64,000 nucleotides of DNA from Ipomoea triloba (taxonomy: Eukaryota; Streptophyta; Magnoliopsida; Solanales; Convolvulaceae): NCBI RefSeq assembly GCF_003576645.1, contig NC_044920.1, forward strand, positions 19,289,100 to 19,353,099. Reading direction: 5' to 3'. The notes under the pieces were generated by a model. That model had not been told where the DNA came from and did not search any database. It saw nothing but the letters and a program-made list of their open reading frames with translations. Below are positions 1 to 12,009 of this stretch, in pieces. Numbering within the stretch: position 1 is the first letter of the stretch; the number at the start of each line of letters is the position of its first letter. The translations under genes and the position numbers were made by a program.

Positions 1-59
1 GTATTATGGACATAAAGCTCCTTATATGGAAATACATAATGCATTACAATTTTAATTAC

Positions 60-2237
60 CTCCACTGTCAGATTCACATCGATGGCTGGAATTGAAGCCA
101 CAGTTCAAATGGTTACCTGTAAAACTAGACCAAAGAAACCATGTTTTCAATATGAGCGTTAAGAAAACGAAAAGAAGAGGCTAAGTTCATGTTGACAAGC
201 AGATTTTAATTATTTAACTATCCCAAAAAATGATTATAATGGCGTACTTGTATTTGGGGACTTCAAATAAACGCTCAGGTATTTGGCCAGTAAGACCATT
301 TGAATCGAGCTGCCTGCAAAGACCATCTCAAGAAAGCCAAGTAAACAATTGCCCATTACAACAAATGATTCTCATTGTAATTAAATGTCAAAACAAAATA
401 AATAACTCACAGGTTAATTAAACTTGGGAGGCTTGAAAGAGATTGGGGGATTGTCCCAGTGAGATTGTTCTGACTCAAGAACCTGCATGTAGGAACACAG
501 TTAAGTGTCCATACAAGATATAGCATTAATGCATGTAAAAGCTTAAAGGATGTATAGTATTGCTTACAAGAACTGGAGCTTCTTGAGATTGCCAAGGGAG
601 GGTGGTATTTCTCCAGATAATTGGTTATGGTCCAGGTCCAACATTGTCAAGTTTGTCAAATTTCCAACTTCTTCAGGAATCTTACCGGTTATGCCATTTC
701 CTTGCAATGAACTACATAATAAATAGATGTGATCTATAAACCACTCGATAGGGAATTAAGATTTTCACGAGATTAACTAATCAACAAGATAAATTCATTT
801 TAAGTAGTGGGGTATTTATAAACAGCGGACCACCACACGAAAGATTTGCTGATAGCATGCCCAGGATTGGAAATGCCATAAACAAATTTCTACATAATAA
901 CATAAATAGTACGAGGACACGAGGTCAATAAAATGCACAAGAAACCAGATTACGTTGCTTAGCAATTAAACATTTTTGGTTCCAAGCACATACAGTGTAT
1001 TCAGTGCCTTCAAAGCTCCTATTTTTGGAGATAAAGTGCCAGAAAATCTCATATTAGACAATGACCTGCAAACCACCATGAAAATTTGTCAGTTTAACAT
1101 GGAACAAACATTTTAAGATGGAAGAGATTATATAAAGTTAGCATGTGTATGAAGATAAATAAAAGAAGTATAGTATATTAGTATCACAATGTCACTTACA
1201 CCATGATGACATTGTAACTATCATCACATGTAATTTTGGACCAAGTGCATGGATTAACTTGATTCTCATTCCAATCTGGGAGCTGACCACTTGATGCATT
1301 TAGTGACCACTTCAATTCAAACAGTGCATCTCCTAAAATAAAGGGAACCAATAGTGTAAAAAGCACTACAAGTAGATTTTGTTGTTTTCTTTTATGAATA
1401 TAAATTCATTAATTATCTCCTTGAACTATTTGATAATCAACCAAGAACACATACAAAAATAAAAATAAAAATAAACAATTTGCACATATAGCAGCCTATG
1501 TCCCTGGATGTGTAGCTATGGTACATCAATTTTCTTCTAATTAATAATAGGTACAACTGATATAGATAACTGAATGCAATAGTATCACTAAAATCACTGA
1601 TAGATTAATAAACCTAAATTATAAATTTTCTCTTTGCATATTAGTGATACTATTGCATTTATCAGGTGAAATCTAGACTTGACTGGATTTCCTTTTGCAA
1701 GGTGCAGGTTAGCATGTGGGGCATGTTGAATTTGAAAGATCCAAAGGCTTGGCGTGTGGAGAATAACAACCACCAGCCAGTTAGGCGAAAGCAGAGATGA
1801 AGAATCAAGGAATGAGAAAATGTATATAATACTGAAAGATTACAATATATTACTATAATTCTATGTTTCTAATGAAGAAACATAGTACATATATATACAG
1901 ACACATAACTGTTAATTTAAGCACTTATTCATAAACAGACACAACCCTATAGACAGACATAGCCCTTTGTTTATCAACAGGGCATAGAACGAGAAACAAA
2001 GGCAACAATATTATACCAGATCAGAGGGTATCAGAGTGAGTCAGTGAGATATGGAGTAACAATACCAGAACTTGCAAGTTCCCTACATTAGTTGGGCTAA
2101 TCAGGACATAAAATTTTGAACCAACTTCTTAAACGGATCACATAAAAAATAGATCAAAATAGCATGATACCTTGGGCATCAGGTGACACTAAAGAGAAAA
2201 AGCATGCCAAAATTAGTGCCGCATAGAACAACTCCAT
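60..2237 (-). CDS. LRR receptor-like kinase, SERK-related LRR-II group (5' part)
   Basis: This is the ectodomain half of a plasma-membrane LRR receptor kinase. Exons read on the minus strand: 2237-2171, 1332-1200, 1065-994, 711-568, 482-411, 313-248 and 124-60. All junctions are GT-AG, the frame stays open, and 206 residues are visible. Residues 1-22 form a signal peptide ([14 protein letters not shown]...). An LRRNT cap follows with [11 protein letters not shown] and ITCDD. About five 24-residue LRRs come next ([36 protein letters not shown]), then FTGNHLNCG. Exon sizes of 72, 144 (2x72), 72 and 66 nt match the one-LRR-per-exon pattern of SERK-type genes. The protein resembles the Arabidopsis At5g10290/At5g65240 branch, as I recall that family. 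The transmembrane and kinase exons must lie left of base 1. The start codon is the first ATG that gives a signal peptide. Family assignment is firm; the exact orthologue is inferred. Confidence 0.9.
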
Positions 2238-3850
2238 TTCTGAAGAAGCAGCTTTTGATGCTTTAATACTGATTTCCAGTTATTGAAGCAACATAGGACA
2301 CCATCTTCCAAAGTGCATGAATGAACAGTAACTGCAAAAAATATATCAATGATGCATAGGAAATTTGTCACAAAATATAAGAAATTGGAAAAGTGGATAA
2401 AAATGTACAGGATGGCAAAGTACCGCCCAAGAAAAAAGGAAGATTAACAATTCATTGCCATCATTCCACATGTGGGTAAAAGAAACAATGAGATTAGGTA
2501 TGACATAAGTTGTCGCAAAAGATAACTAGATAAGTTATCAGTCAAATTAATTAGTATGAATAAGATGGCATGTTAACACTCAAGAAAAAAGGGCAGATTC
2601 AGTAAATTTATATGCATTACACATGGGTAAAGGACAAGAAGACTAGCTATGCTAATGTCTATCAACCAAATTTCCATCTGCAAAATAGTACTAGCCGGCA
2701 CATATATTGCCACTGCATATTTATGTGCTTAATTTCCAAATTCCATGCAGGATAAGCATAAAAAACGCCCCCTCCCCCACAAACCAAAAAAAAAAAAAAA
2801 AAAAGTAAATGAATTGAAAATAGTCCCCTAAATCTCAGCATGAGCACGACTAAGAAGCAAAGATAACATAGTTTGTGACTTCTTTATATTTTTCTGTTTA
2901 GTTAAACTTGTCTCAATAGGTGAATTTGTTGAAATCAACTATTGATTCATTTGTTTAAGCAATTGGAGAAGAGGTTACAGACAACCCACAATATGTTGGT
3001 TAGCTACCAATATGCAATGTTGATTAAATTCTTGAAGAACTTTCTAAACTACCAAGAATTGATTATAATAAGGTTGGCATCACTTCTTTAATTCAATCAC
3101 GGGTCAGCTGGTTTACATCCTCAAATTGTGAACATCCAATCTTTTGAAAGTCCAATTAATCAACAGGATGTCATTTGAAAGGCATATAAAATTTCCTCAG
3201 GTGTATTAATCTTAAAGGCTTTAACTCCTTTTTACATCACAATATCACATTAAGAAAGACTTTTACTTTTTGAAATGCTATGTCCTAAGCCAATACACAG
3301 ACATCAGTGAACTGTTAGAATCAAGAAATCACCATGAATATAGGCTTCTGTGAGGGAAAGCAGTAGGCTCATTTGACAAGTTTCCCATTTATAAAGAACT
3401 AGCATAGACAATAACTAAGTACTACTTAATAACAGGATTTCCTCTCAAATTAAAGATTCCAAATTCATTAGTGTCACTGTTGCAATAGTAACATTTTGAC
3501 TTCTTACAATCAACCTCCTGACTTGTTACAAGAAAACACCAAATACATAGCAAAAGCACAAATCCGGGCAAACCCAACTCAGCTTTGAACCCATTAACCC
3601 TTAAAAAAGAAAAAAATCAAAACCTCTACATCCAATCAAATCAAGATTAGATTTCAATTCAGCTCAGCCCTCGCATACTAAAGCGCCCACTTCAATTAAT
3701 ACATACATATACATATATACAAGACCACGTATCCAGTAGACTCTTTTTGAGATTTCAGTGATTCCAGAACTAAAAATTGAATACTGATAAGGAAGAAGGA
3801 GAAGAAGTGAGTAAGTAATACCTCAAAGAAATTTGTAGAATGGGAGAGAA
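2238..3850 (-). promoter_or_regulatory. 5' leader of the LRR kinase gene, with leader intron and uORFs
   Basis: The likely leader has an upstream non-coding exon ending at 3822 (TTTGAG before GTATTAC), a long leader intron (3821-2332) and a second leader exon 2331-2238 entered after TTTTTTGCAG. The second leader exon contains two short overlapping upstream ORFs: one of 12 codons (MHFGRWCPMLLQ) and one of 13 (MVSYVASITGNQY), both ending before the main ATG at 2237. The transcription start is not visible. The intron holds poly-A/T runs and no other gene that I can recognise. Confidence 0.55.
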
Positions 3851-3992
3851 AGCAGCAAATCTAAAAAGAAGCTTCTGTGCCTTCTCCTATAATTGATCCA
3901 CTGTAAATATTGGATTTGCGTTTATGGGAAACTTAAAAGAAGCATTCTTTCTCTGCAATTATTGTTTCTCTGCAGAAAATAGACACTCCCCA

Positions 3993-4019
3993 ACCCCCTA
4001 CCCCTACCCCTACCCCTAA
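3993..4019 (+). repeat. CCCCTA short tandem repeat
   Basis: Four CCCCTA-like units in a row end in CCCTAAA, the plant telomere unit. It lies about 140 bp upstream of the LRR kinase leader. It is probably a simple microsatellite or a degenerate interstitial telomere-like motif. Confidence 0.6.
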
Positions 4020-4269
4020 ATGAGTAAATGCCATTCTGTCCAGTGGTGGGTGGTTGTGGACTGGAGGTTGGCCCCCACCGATGCCCGTTTTCTCGCGATA
4101 AATTGGGTAGAGATGAGATTGAGCAAACATCATTTCGTGTTTTTTACAGTTAGTGCGAGTTGGTTTGACTGTTGGAGACAAAAGTGATTTTGGACCCATT
4201 TGGGAAGAAGATGAGGTTAAAGTGTTTCTAGTCCGGTTCTCAAAAAAAAAAAAAAAAGTGTTTCTAGTC

Positions 4270-4707
4270 CGCAAATTATATCGTGGACCGTGGTCCACAA
4301 TGCATTGTGGATCGTGCATCAAAACAACGTCGTTTTGATTAATGAAAACAGACGGATGAATTCGCGCCACTCACTTTCAGTTCATATACTCTGCAGTTAC
4401 ATTTCAACACAACTTCAGTTACATTTCAACACAACTACAGTTACATTTTGATATAACTACAGTTTCATTCGATAATATAAAACACAAATGTGAAACTGTT
4501 ATTCAGTATCAGTTCATATACACTGCAGTTACTTTTCAACACAACTACAGTTACATTTCGATATATATAACTACAGTTTCATTCGATAATATAAAACACA
4601 AATGTAAGGCAGTATCTTTTGAGATGAACTGTAGTGTCAATTACGGGCTCTGTCTCCCACTTACTGAAATGACGTCGTTTTAGAATCACGGTCCACGATA
4701 TAAGGAC
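4270..4707. mobile_element. Non-autonomous TIR element with GGTCCAC palindromic ends
   Basis: The ends are inverted: ATATCGTGGACCGTG near the left end pairs with CACGGTCCACGATAT near the right end. TGTTTCTAGTC flanks both sides (4259-4269 and 4708-4718), which fits a target duplication slightly longer than the 9-10 bp usual for Mutator-like elements. A further copy of the same word at 4223-4233 leaves the exact boundary open. There is no coding capacity. The interior carries a 132-bp tandem duplication and two ACGTCGTTTT motifs near the ends. It belongs with the GGTCCA-ended elements at 53.5-56.7 kb. Confidence 0.65.
4378..4607 (+). repeat. Tandem duplication inside the 4.3-kb TIR element
   Basis: Two copies of a roughly 132-bp unit (4378-4509 and 4510-4607, the second shorter) begin CAGTTCATATAC and contain repeated CAGTTACATTTC / ACAACTACAG phrases. 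Confidence 0.75.
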
Positions 4708-4718
4708 TGTTTCTAGTC

Positions 4719-5995
4719 TAGGAAGATGGGATGAGAATATGAGATTAAAATAAGAGCAAAATTTTTATATTTCCAACTCCATTATTTTGTCATTGTAACA
4801 TTTATGTAATTTTATTATATTATATTATTAACCTTTATTTACTTCTCACAATTAATAATTATTTTAAAATTTTATTACTTTACAATTTAATAAATATGAT
4901 TAAATTGTCTCTGTGGCATACTTTTCGTGTTCTTACCATCTATCATTGTTCATTTATTTACCGTATTATCCTTGTTCCCGGGTTTAATAATTTGGATTAT
5001 CATCCAGATTAATTAAATTCATTATTTCTCAAAATAAAATAATTGTTTTTTTTTAATTAAATTCATCATTTCTCAAATTGATTTTTTTAAAAGAATAACT
5101 TTATAGTCGATAATTAATAACAAATTATAAAAATTTATCATCAATTCAATTATCGGTCATTGGTAATTTGATTAATCTTTATTTTGCTTGCCCATACTTA
5201 TCATGTCTACATTTGATAATATTTTTGTTAGTGCCAGTTGGTAATTGAAATATAAAGTGCTGAGGTGCTCATGTCATTACATTTAATATTTTTTTGTTAT
5301 TGGCCAATTGGTAGTTCAAATACAAAAATTTGAATCATATTACAATATTTGATGAAATCCCAAGAATTTTTTTTTAATCCATGGGGATTATTAAATTTGA
5401 ACTCATGATTATTACTTAAAAACAATATAATTTATCATCAAAAAAATTTTTTTTTTTTAAGTTAATCATAATTGAGAGTAATTGTTATCCTATGAATATA
5501 TAATACGACTTAAAACATTAGACATACGGATTAAAACTATCCATTTTGTATCTATTGAAATATAAATGTGATGGCGTGAATCTCTTAAAAAGAAGAATAC
5601 CAATTTTGTAGTAAAATTTAAAAGACTAAGAATTAATATGTATATCTATTTGTTTATCTATTTTTATTAAATAAAATTACTACATATATATTGTTCACTT
5701 GGGAGTCTACAAAATAAAACTTTTTTTTCATTGGTTACTCATAAATTATCTAATTTGACAGAGTTAATAAAAAATTTATGTAATAATTAAATAAAAAATT
5801 AATATGTTTTCAAAAAAAAATTAATACAATAATAACAAGTCATGTAATAAATATTATATTAGTACTCAAAAAGAAAATATTATCGGGTGACTTTTGCAAG
5901 AGAATGTACTATTATTCTTTTTAAAAAAATATAAGCAAGCTACTAACGAGCCTGTAAAGTCAAAGGGTGAACTATTATCATTATTATTCATAGAA
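4719..5995. other. AT-rich intergenic DNA
   Basis: Very AT-rich sequence with many poly-A and poly-T runs. I see no coding exon, RNA gene or clear element boundary. Confidence 0.6.
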
Positions 5996-6277
5996 AAAAT
6001 CACTATTTTGGTCACTCAACTGCTTTTTATTTGTCAATGTAGTTCCTAGTTTTCAATTTCAACTAATTTATCTTCGAATTGTTTAAAATTTCGTCAACTA
6101 AACCCTTCAAAGATCAAATTGACGAAATTTTAAAATGAGAAAATTACAATTTTTGTCCATCGAAAGAGTTTAATTGACAAAATTTTAAACAATTCAAAAA
6201 TAAAATTAGTTGAAATTAAAAACTAAGGACTACATTTACAGTTGGTAAACAATTGAGAGACCAAATTAGTGATTTTC
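5996..6277. mobile_element. Fold-back MITE
   Basis: The two halves are long imperfect inverted repeats. AATCACTATTTTGGTC at the left pairs with GACCAAATTAGTGATT at the right, and the complementarity continues inward for about 110 bp on each side with little loop. There is no coding capacity. No clean target duplication was found, so the superfamily is undecided. Confidence 0.65.
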
Positions 6278-7529
6278 CTTTCTTCTTAAAATCATGTACA
6301 CATTCCAGTAGTAATTGTTAAATTTTCTCTTTAAAAAAAAAAAAAAAAAAAACTTGGAGCCAAAACAACATGAATGCCCACGGTAATTAAGATGTTGGCA
6401 TAAATTAGATATAAAATAGTAAAAGTGGTTGGCGAAATTCCATTCAACGCACAATAATAATAATAATCTTTTATAATTGTGTCATTCAACGCCCATTATT
6501 AGATGTCTTCAATATTAAATTCTACCTACATACTAATAGATCAACAAATCAACTAGCTAGCCAATGCTCTAACGAAAATTGTACGTTTACACTTAGACTG
6601 ATGTATTAGTCTGGGAATCTTCTCCCCAAGTGCATTTTGCACCTCATTCATTAATATATTCTCTTCTTTGTTGGTTTTCAAAAATAAAAATAAAAAATCT
6701 ACCTACACACAATACATAAATTTTCCCTTTATTACTCTTACGTATTCTCATTTTGTATATACAAATATTATTTTTAAAATTTCCTCGAAATTTCAATTCA
6801 CCTCTTAAAATAACTTTATCTATAAAGATCAGACTATAAAAAAAATCTATATTTATTAATTATTTGTAAATTGATTGATTCCATCCTGAATAAATTTAAA
6901 ATACATATAAAAATTTTTTATAGTAAATATAATTTATTTAAAATTAAAAAAACCTCCTTGTAAACTATTACTCCGTAATTAAAAAAATTAGATTGAAACT
7001 CTAAAGATGAAATTAAATATTGGGGAAAAAGAGATTATTTAAAAATGGAGGATAATGATGATTATGATAAGGTCAAGAAAAGTCAGCAGATATATTAATG
7101 AAATATAGGGTATGGTCAAATGTGTGCTGGCGGTGGGTCTACCATCTTCTACTATTCTATGATCCAATTTGAAGAATCCTCTCCATGATTATGATCGCAC
7201 ATTTTTACTTATTATAATTCAATTCAATGCCAAACGTGATTGCCGCAGCATGCATGACTATATCACGCATGACATTACAATTAAAAAAAAAAAAAAAAAA
7301 CCCAATTGTCTATGACTTATCAGTTTATTTTGTGTAGCTACCCTCAAATTCTAAATAAGATTTCGTGAAAAAGAATTAAAAAAAAAACCTTATTTGAACC
7401 TTCTATAATAGGTCAATTATCAATGTCATCCATGAATTATTAGTGGTGTAAATGTTGTTGTCCATCAATATGTTAGGGTGTATTAAAAAAACAATATAAA
7501 ATTTAACATGAACTATATATTCAACACAG
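6278..7529. other. AT-rich intergenic DNA
   Basis: Low-complexity AT-rich sequence with homopolymer tracts, including an 18-A run near 6333 and another near 7284. No gene is recognisable. Confidence 0.55.
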
Positions 7530-7740
7530 ATGAGAAACTATGCCTATTATCATTATCTTTTTGGGAAAGGAGGATTTGGTTTTGTTTTTGAAGGTGCACT
7601 GCGCCAAAACACTAAAATTGCTGTGAAGCACACCAAGGGACTAGATCAAATCAAAAATTCATTTATGGTGGAAGTGGCAACAAAAGGTCGGAAACATGGA
7701 TCACGCCAATTAATTAATTAATAGGTTTTGTGTTGTAAAA
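7530..7740 (+). pseudogene. Receptor-like kinase fragment (glycine loop to beta-3)
   Basis: A short open stretch encodes FGKGGFGFVFEGALRQ, TKIAVKH and FMVEVATKGRKH. These are the nucleotide-binding glycine loop (GxGxxG), the catalytic-lysine strand and the start of the alpha-C region of a plant receptor-like kinase, most like the S-domain (SD2) group. Sequence resembling LIGFC follows immediately but is broken by stops at about 7720. No upstream or downstream kinase exons are recognisable, so this is a truncated relic. Confidence 0.7.
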
Positions 7741-8246
7741 ACTATGCTTAGGGTACTATCCAGTGAAGGTGCTTCCGTCTAAAATTGCTATATATTGCAC
7801 TAGTGAATCCAACATTTCTGCCACATATGATAGTTATGCATTCTTGAATTATTTATTTTTATGAAAATTTTGATAATCTTGCATTAATATACATTAGGAT
7901 ATCAAATGATACTTTGATAAATTATGAAACAATAATTTAAAAATACACATTGGGCATCAGATTATTCGCACAATGCATGTGCCGTAACTAGTAATAAAGA
8001 TACGTGAGAATAATGAAAGAATTCAAATACCAACTACCATGCTAGCTGGCTGCCTGGCTAGCACCCTTTCCTTCCGGTTGCCCGTTGACGTGGACGATGA
8101 CTTGACAATTGTTTTTAATTTCGTTCATTTCCTTTCCTCTTTCTTCTACCATGTCGACTTCTTCTCTCCAACTTAATATTCTTCTATTTGTCTTCTTCTT
8201 TATAGAACAGCTAGCCCCAGAAGTGTAGTATGAGCAGGATTTCAAA

Positions 8247-8857
8247 TTGGAATTTCCTTATGGTAGAAAAAGTAAAGTACGAGTAGGGATAAAAGCATAT
8301 AATATTACTCTTCAATGTCTTCTTCTAATTCGAGGTCATCTTCAAGTTATCAAAGGATATCGAATTGAATTTTACTCTCCAATACGAGCCAACTTTAATT
8401 TGTACTGTAAATGTGGGTTGAGATCCCCATTATGCACATCTCGTGAGAGTGGAAGGAACTTTTTGGAATGTCAACAATGGAATGTTAGAATTTGTTATCT
8501 ATTTTTTTATGTAATGTTTTATTTAATTTGGCATTAGGGTTTAGCTTGATTTTCAGGGTAATGGATGTGGGTTCCGGTTTTTGTTGAGGATATGATATTA
8601 TCCAAGGAATGTAAGCTATGGAGCGTGAATCAACCAATATTTATTTAGTAGAGTTAAAAAGGATTCTTGAATGTTTAAGAGATGAAGTTTCAGTGGTCCA
8701 AACGAGATTGGAGAGAATTGAAAAAGGCTCGAACAAGATTTCTTCAATTTACAATCAAAATTGTGTAAAGATGATTACTGTTGTAGGTGTTGGTGTCGTA
8801 GTTATGTTAGTTGCATTTGTATGGTTGAATGTAAGGTTTATGGTGAATAAACCATGA
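8247..8857 (+). pseudogene. GRF-type zinc finger / coiled-coil / membrane-anchor gene, frameshifted
   Basis: Three pieces typical of small plant GRF-zinc-finger proteins occur in order but not in one frame. An N-terminal serine-rich start (MSSSNSRSSSS) begins at 8315. A GRF finger, CKCGLRSPLCTS followed by GRNFLECQQW, lies around 8400-8480 in another frame. From 8618 an open segment gives a coiled coil (LKRILECLRDEV, TRLERIEKG) and a hydrophobic helix (MITVVGVGVVVMLVAFVWL) ending NKP and a stop at 8855. A possible intron ends at TTTTCAG near 8555, followed by GNGCGF, the expected end of a GRF finger. Frame changes at two points suggest decay. It stands tail-to-tail with the transposase relic at 9720-11640. 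Confidence 0.6.
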
Positions 8858-8900
8858 TTTCCTTAGCTCTAAAAAAAATCATGATTTCCTTATTATCTTT

Positions 8901-9033
8901 AACCCAATGTGGTAGCTCAAGTGGCAAGTGAGCTCTAGATTTGATTTCCACAAGTGACGATTCTCCCTAGGCCAGTTCCCGTGCTCGGACAGTTAAACGG
9001 ACAGAGAAAGACTCGGTGAATTTACCCAAAAAA
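8901..9033 (+). mobile_element. tRNA-derived SINE with target duplication
   Basis: The left part has an A-box-like GTGGTAGCTCAAGTGGC followed by a degenerate B-box area, and the element ends in CCCAAAAAAA. The flanks are repeated: ATGATTTCCTTATTATCTTT at 8881-8900 and ATGATTTCCTTATCTTT at 9034-9050, a 17-20 bp target duplication typical of LINE-mobilised SINEs. A further partial copy of the same word at 8854 hints at an earlier insertion. Confidence 0.7.
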
Positions 9034-9719
9034 ATGATTTCCTTATCTTTTGTAGGAAATTTACTTCAAAAGCAATTGTAGATGGATTGTTGGACTTCAT
9101 TTTGATTAATAGATGAATGATTGTTCTTATTGGTTTTGTATCGATTTTTTTTTTTTTTTGGGTTTATGGTTTGTACCAATTTATGTTGGTTAATTCGTTA
9201 ATATGAATGGTTGTACTAACTTGGTTAATTCATGCATCTTTGTTTTGGTTGTTTTACGTAAAGTAAATAGCTCTGAGAAGTTCTTTACACAAAGTAAATA
9301 GCTCCTATAGCTCCTTTCGAGAAGTTGCTTTACAAGAAGGCACAAAAATGCTCTTTCCGATAAATTTCTTTACAATAATTCACAATACAATTACAAAAAT
9401 AGTAGGTCACAAGTAGATCAAAATACAATTACAAAAATAGTAGGCCACATTCTAAATTGTTCCACTACTAATTTTTCTTGCCCAATATACTTGCATTCCT
9501 TCTAACAGATAACACTTGTTGTCCTCTTTGTCCAGGCTACAGAATGAGTAAAACTTAATAGATTAGTCATACTAATTATAACATCTAAACTCCATACTAT
9601 ATTAATTTAACATTATGATTCACTTACATTTAATATTTGTGATCCACTATTTGGGTTGATATACATACCAAAGCCACTATACCTTTTTCTTTATTTAGCT
9701 ATTCTAGAACCAGAATTAG

Positions 9720-11640
9720 AAGCTGAAGCAGAAACAGGTGTTTGAATGTCCCTTTTGTTTACAAATGGAATATGTCATAATTTGACCTTGCCTTTGAAAA
9801 TTTTGCAACTAGGGGTTCATTAGGCTCACGTGTTCTTTTCTTCTTTCGCCTATCAGTCATAAGCCTTGGTAAACGGGCTAATATATTTCTTCAGAACTTG
9901 TCCTAGGTCAACTGATTTCACCATTAAGTGTATGGATAGTGTGACTATAAATCTTTTTGTAAGCATACTTGAAGTAGAATTTATGAATGAATTGAAGTTT
10001 TCTAGATATTTTCCTTTATCAAATATGACACACAATGCATATACACAAGGTATAGCTGTGAGATCCCAAGATCTACATGAACATGTTTTATCTTCTAGCT
10101 TTACTTTGAATTGTTCCCTTCCTTTTCTAATCTCATACCCATCATCCCCATAGAAGTCAACATGCCAACCTATACTTTCAAATATGTTCTCATTTAGCTT
10201 TTTAATTATTTTAGGTTCAAACTTACCATGCCATTTCTCTACCACTTTCTTATATCTTGCAACCCTTGTCATTATAGTAACCCTTATATCCTCCAACATC
10301 TTAATTATTAGTTTGCTTATTGCCTTCACGGTTGTTGCATTAAATGCTTCACACATGTTGTTATCTACAGAATCACATTTCACTTCAGTTCTCATAAATG
10401 CCTTGCACCATAACTTTGCAGGATAGTTGGCCAAATCAGCTTTAGCTTGTATATCTTTTAAATCCAATTGATCAACCATTACATTGAACTACTTTTGAGT
10501 TGTTGCATTTGCACACATCCAAAAAGACATTTTCAAGACCTTGTCTTTGTGTTTCTTGCTCCAATTAGCAGGTATATGTTTAGCACAGTTCTTGTGTTAA
10601 ATATTTGGTAGAAGTTCTTAGATCACATTGACTAGTCCTTGCACAAATACAAACTGCATAAGTCAAACATAAAATGAAATAGAAAGTGACCAAGATAGAA
10701 AAAATCACTTTAAAGTTACCTTTTGTTGATATGAAATTATTATTGTCTAGTGAAAGCTATTGTTGATACCCGGCCAAGTCCTATACCAATAATTGTAAAA
10801 AAGAACTATCTCCAAGAATATGTATTTTAATTTCTATCTCAATAATTCCCAAGCTCAGGGCCGTTCTATTAAAAGTAGGGTCCCTGTCTAATAGTTTAAT
10901 TTAGACCTTCACTATTTTTGTTTTGAGATGCAATCTAATGAAATATAATAGAGTAAAACGAAAAACACAAAGATAATAATAAAGAGACAAGAACATAGGC
11001 GAAGAGATATTTTTTTAATATTTAAATTTCACTATAATATACAAAGAGATATCTATTTCTAAAAGTAAGAAACATAATCCAAAAACACCTATGAAATATA
11101 AAGATACAAGTCTAGAAGATCTAGAAAATCTCTATAACTAAGATAATTGAGTCCAAATCCTTATAGACTTCAAGTTATTGTATTTTATGAAAAAAATTAA
11201 AAGTCCTTTCAAAAAAAAATGACAAAAATGAAAAGTAATAATTTTTTTAATCTAAATATAATGAATAAAATTCAACAAAGAAAAAAATACATTTCAAAAT
11301 TTAATTTAAAATTAGTGATATTTCTGTGCATATTTAAATACAAATTTATTCACCCAAATTTCGATGTCAATTACTTCTAAAATTTTATTTTCACTTACAA
11401 TTAAGACCAATATATTGATTCTAAAAAAATATTTATCAAGTATAAAAATATTAAACTATACATAAAATATTTTTAAAAGAAAAAATTGGGCCCCCAAAAA
11501 TTGGGGGCTCTGTGCAGTCGCCCTGGCCCGACATGGCCAGGGCCAGCCCTGTCTTGAGGAAGCACAAGAGGATATGATTCCTAAAGTTTCATATTATGTG
11601 CATCAACAATGACCTTTTATTTATTTATTTTCTTTTATTT
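9720..11640 (-). pseudogene. Mutator-like (MULE) transposase relic
   Basis: The main open piece is 10479-9853. It carries the SWIM zinc finger CSCRSWDLTAIPC...YALC and, before it, the family phrase CDSVDNNMCEAFNATTVKAI. Upstream sequence restores more of the family with stops in between: HIPANWSKKHKDK and FWMCANATTQ (about 10500-10600), GLVNVI and ELLPNI (10600-10660), TIIISYQQK (about 10740), then IIEIEIKI and SSFLQLL near 10790-10850. Beyond the hAT-like insertion, ESYPLVL near 11570 continues the same domain. Downstream, ICKQKGHSNT near 9750 is a CCHC knuckle remnant. In-frame stops, frame changes and a missing N-terminus show it is dead. It would have catalysed cut-and-paste transposition. 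Confidence 0.8.
10856..11551. mobile_element. hAT-like non-autonomous element inside the MULE transposase
   Basis: The left end starts CAGGGCCGTTC and the right end finishes GGGCCAGCCCTG, the CAGGGC...GCCCTG termini common in plant hAT elements. Just inside the right end is a GC-rich palindrome (GGGCCCCCAAAAATTGGGGGC region) beside otherwise AT-rich DNA. Transposase homology stops at both edges and resumes outside, so it inserted into that gene. No exact 8-bp target duplication was found, so boundaries may be off by a few bases. Confidence 0.55.
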
Positions 11641-12009
11641 TCTTCAATTTTTATTCTATTGTTCAAATTAAAAGTAAGGAATGAGAAGGGTAATGAGTTT
11701 TATGATTATTAAAAGATTTAAATTCAATTGTAGGCAAACAAACATCATAATGTTAGGAACATAATGTAATAGGTTTTGATGATACCAAATGTAATTCACA
11801 ATCCCCTAAGTCTCGAAGGATAGGAAATCCTTGTAAGTTCGACAAGTAAACTAAGAGCGAAAATACAACCGGGTAATTGAGCTCAACTCGGAAAATATTT
11901 AAGCTTAAGGTAAACTTGTTTGAACATCTTAGAAAGTTTCGTGTTGTAACCTTATAGATAGATCAGAAGAAGGCACGAGACAACACTAGAGGAATAAGGG
12001 TCTGCGAGA

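Noticed and set aside
3933..4370. 145-codon minus-strand frame upstream of the LRR kinase
   Set aside because: It spans a poly-A run, the CCCCTA repeat and part of a TIR element; the translation is low-complexity.
8042..8245. 67-codon minus-strand frame upstream of the GRF relic
   Set aside because: No recognisable domain or splice context; probably chance in the region before the GRF gene.
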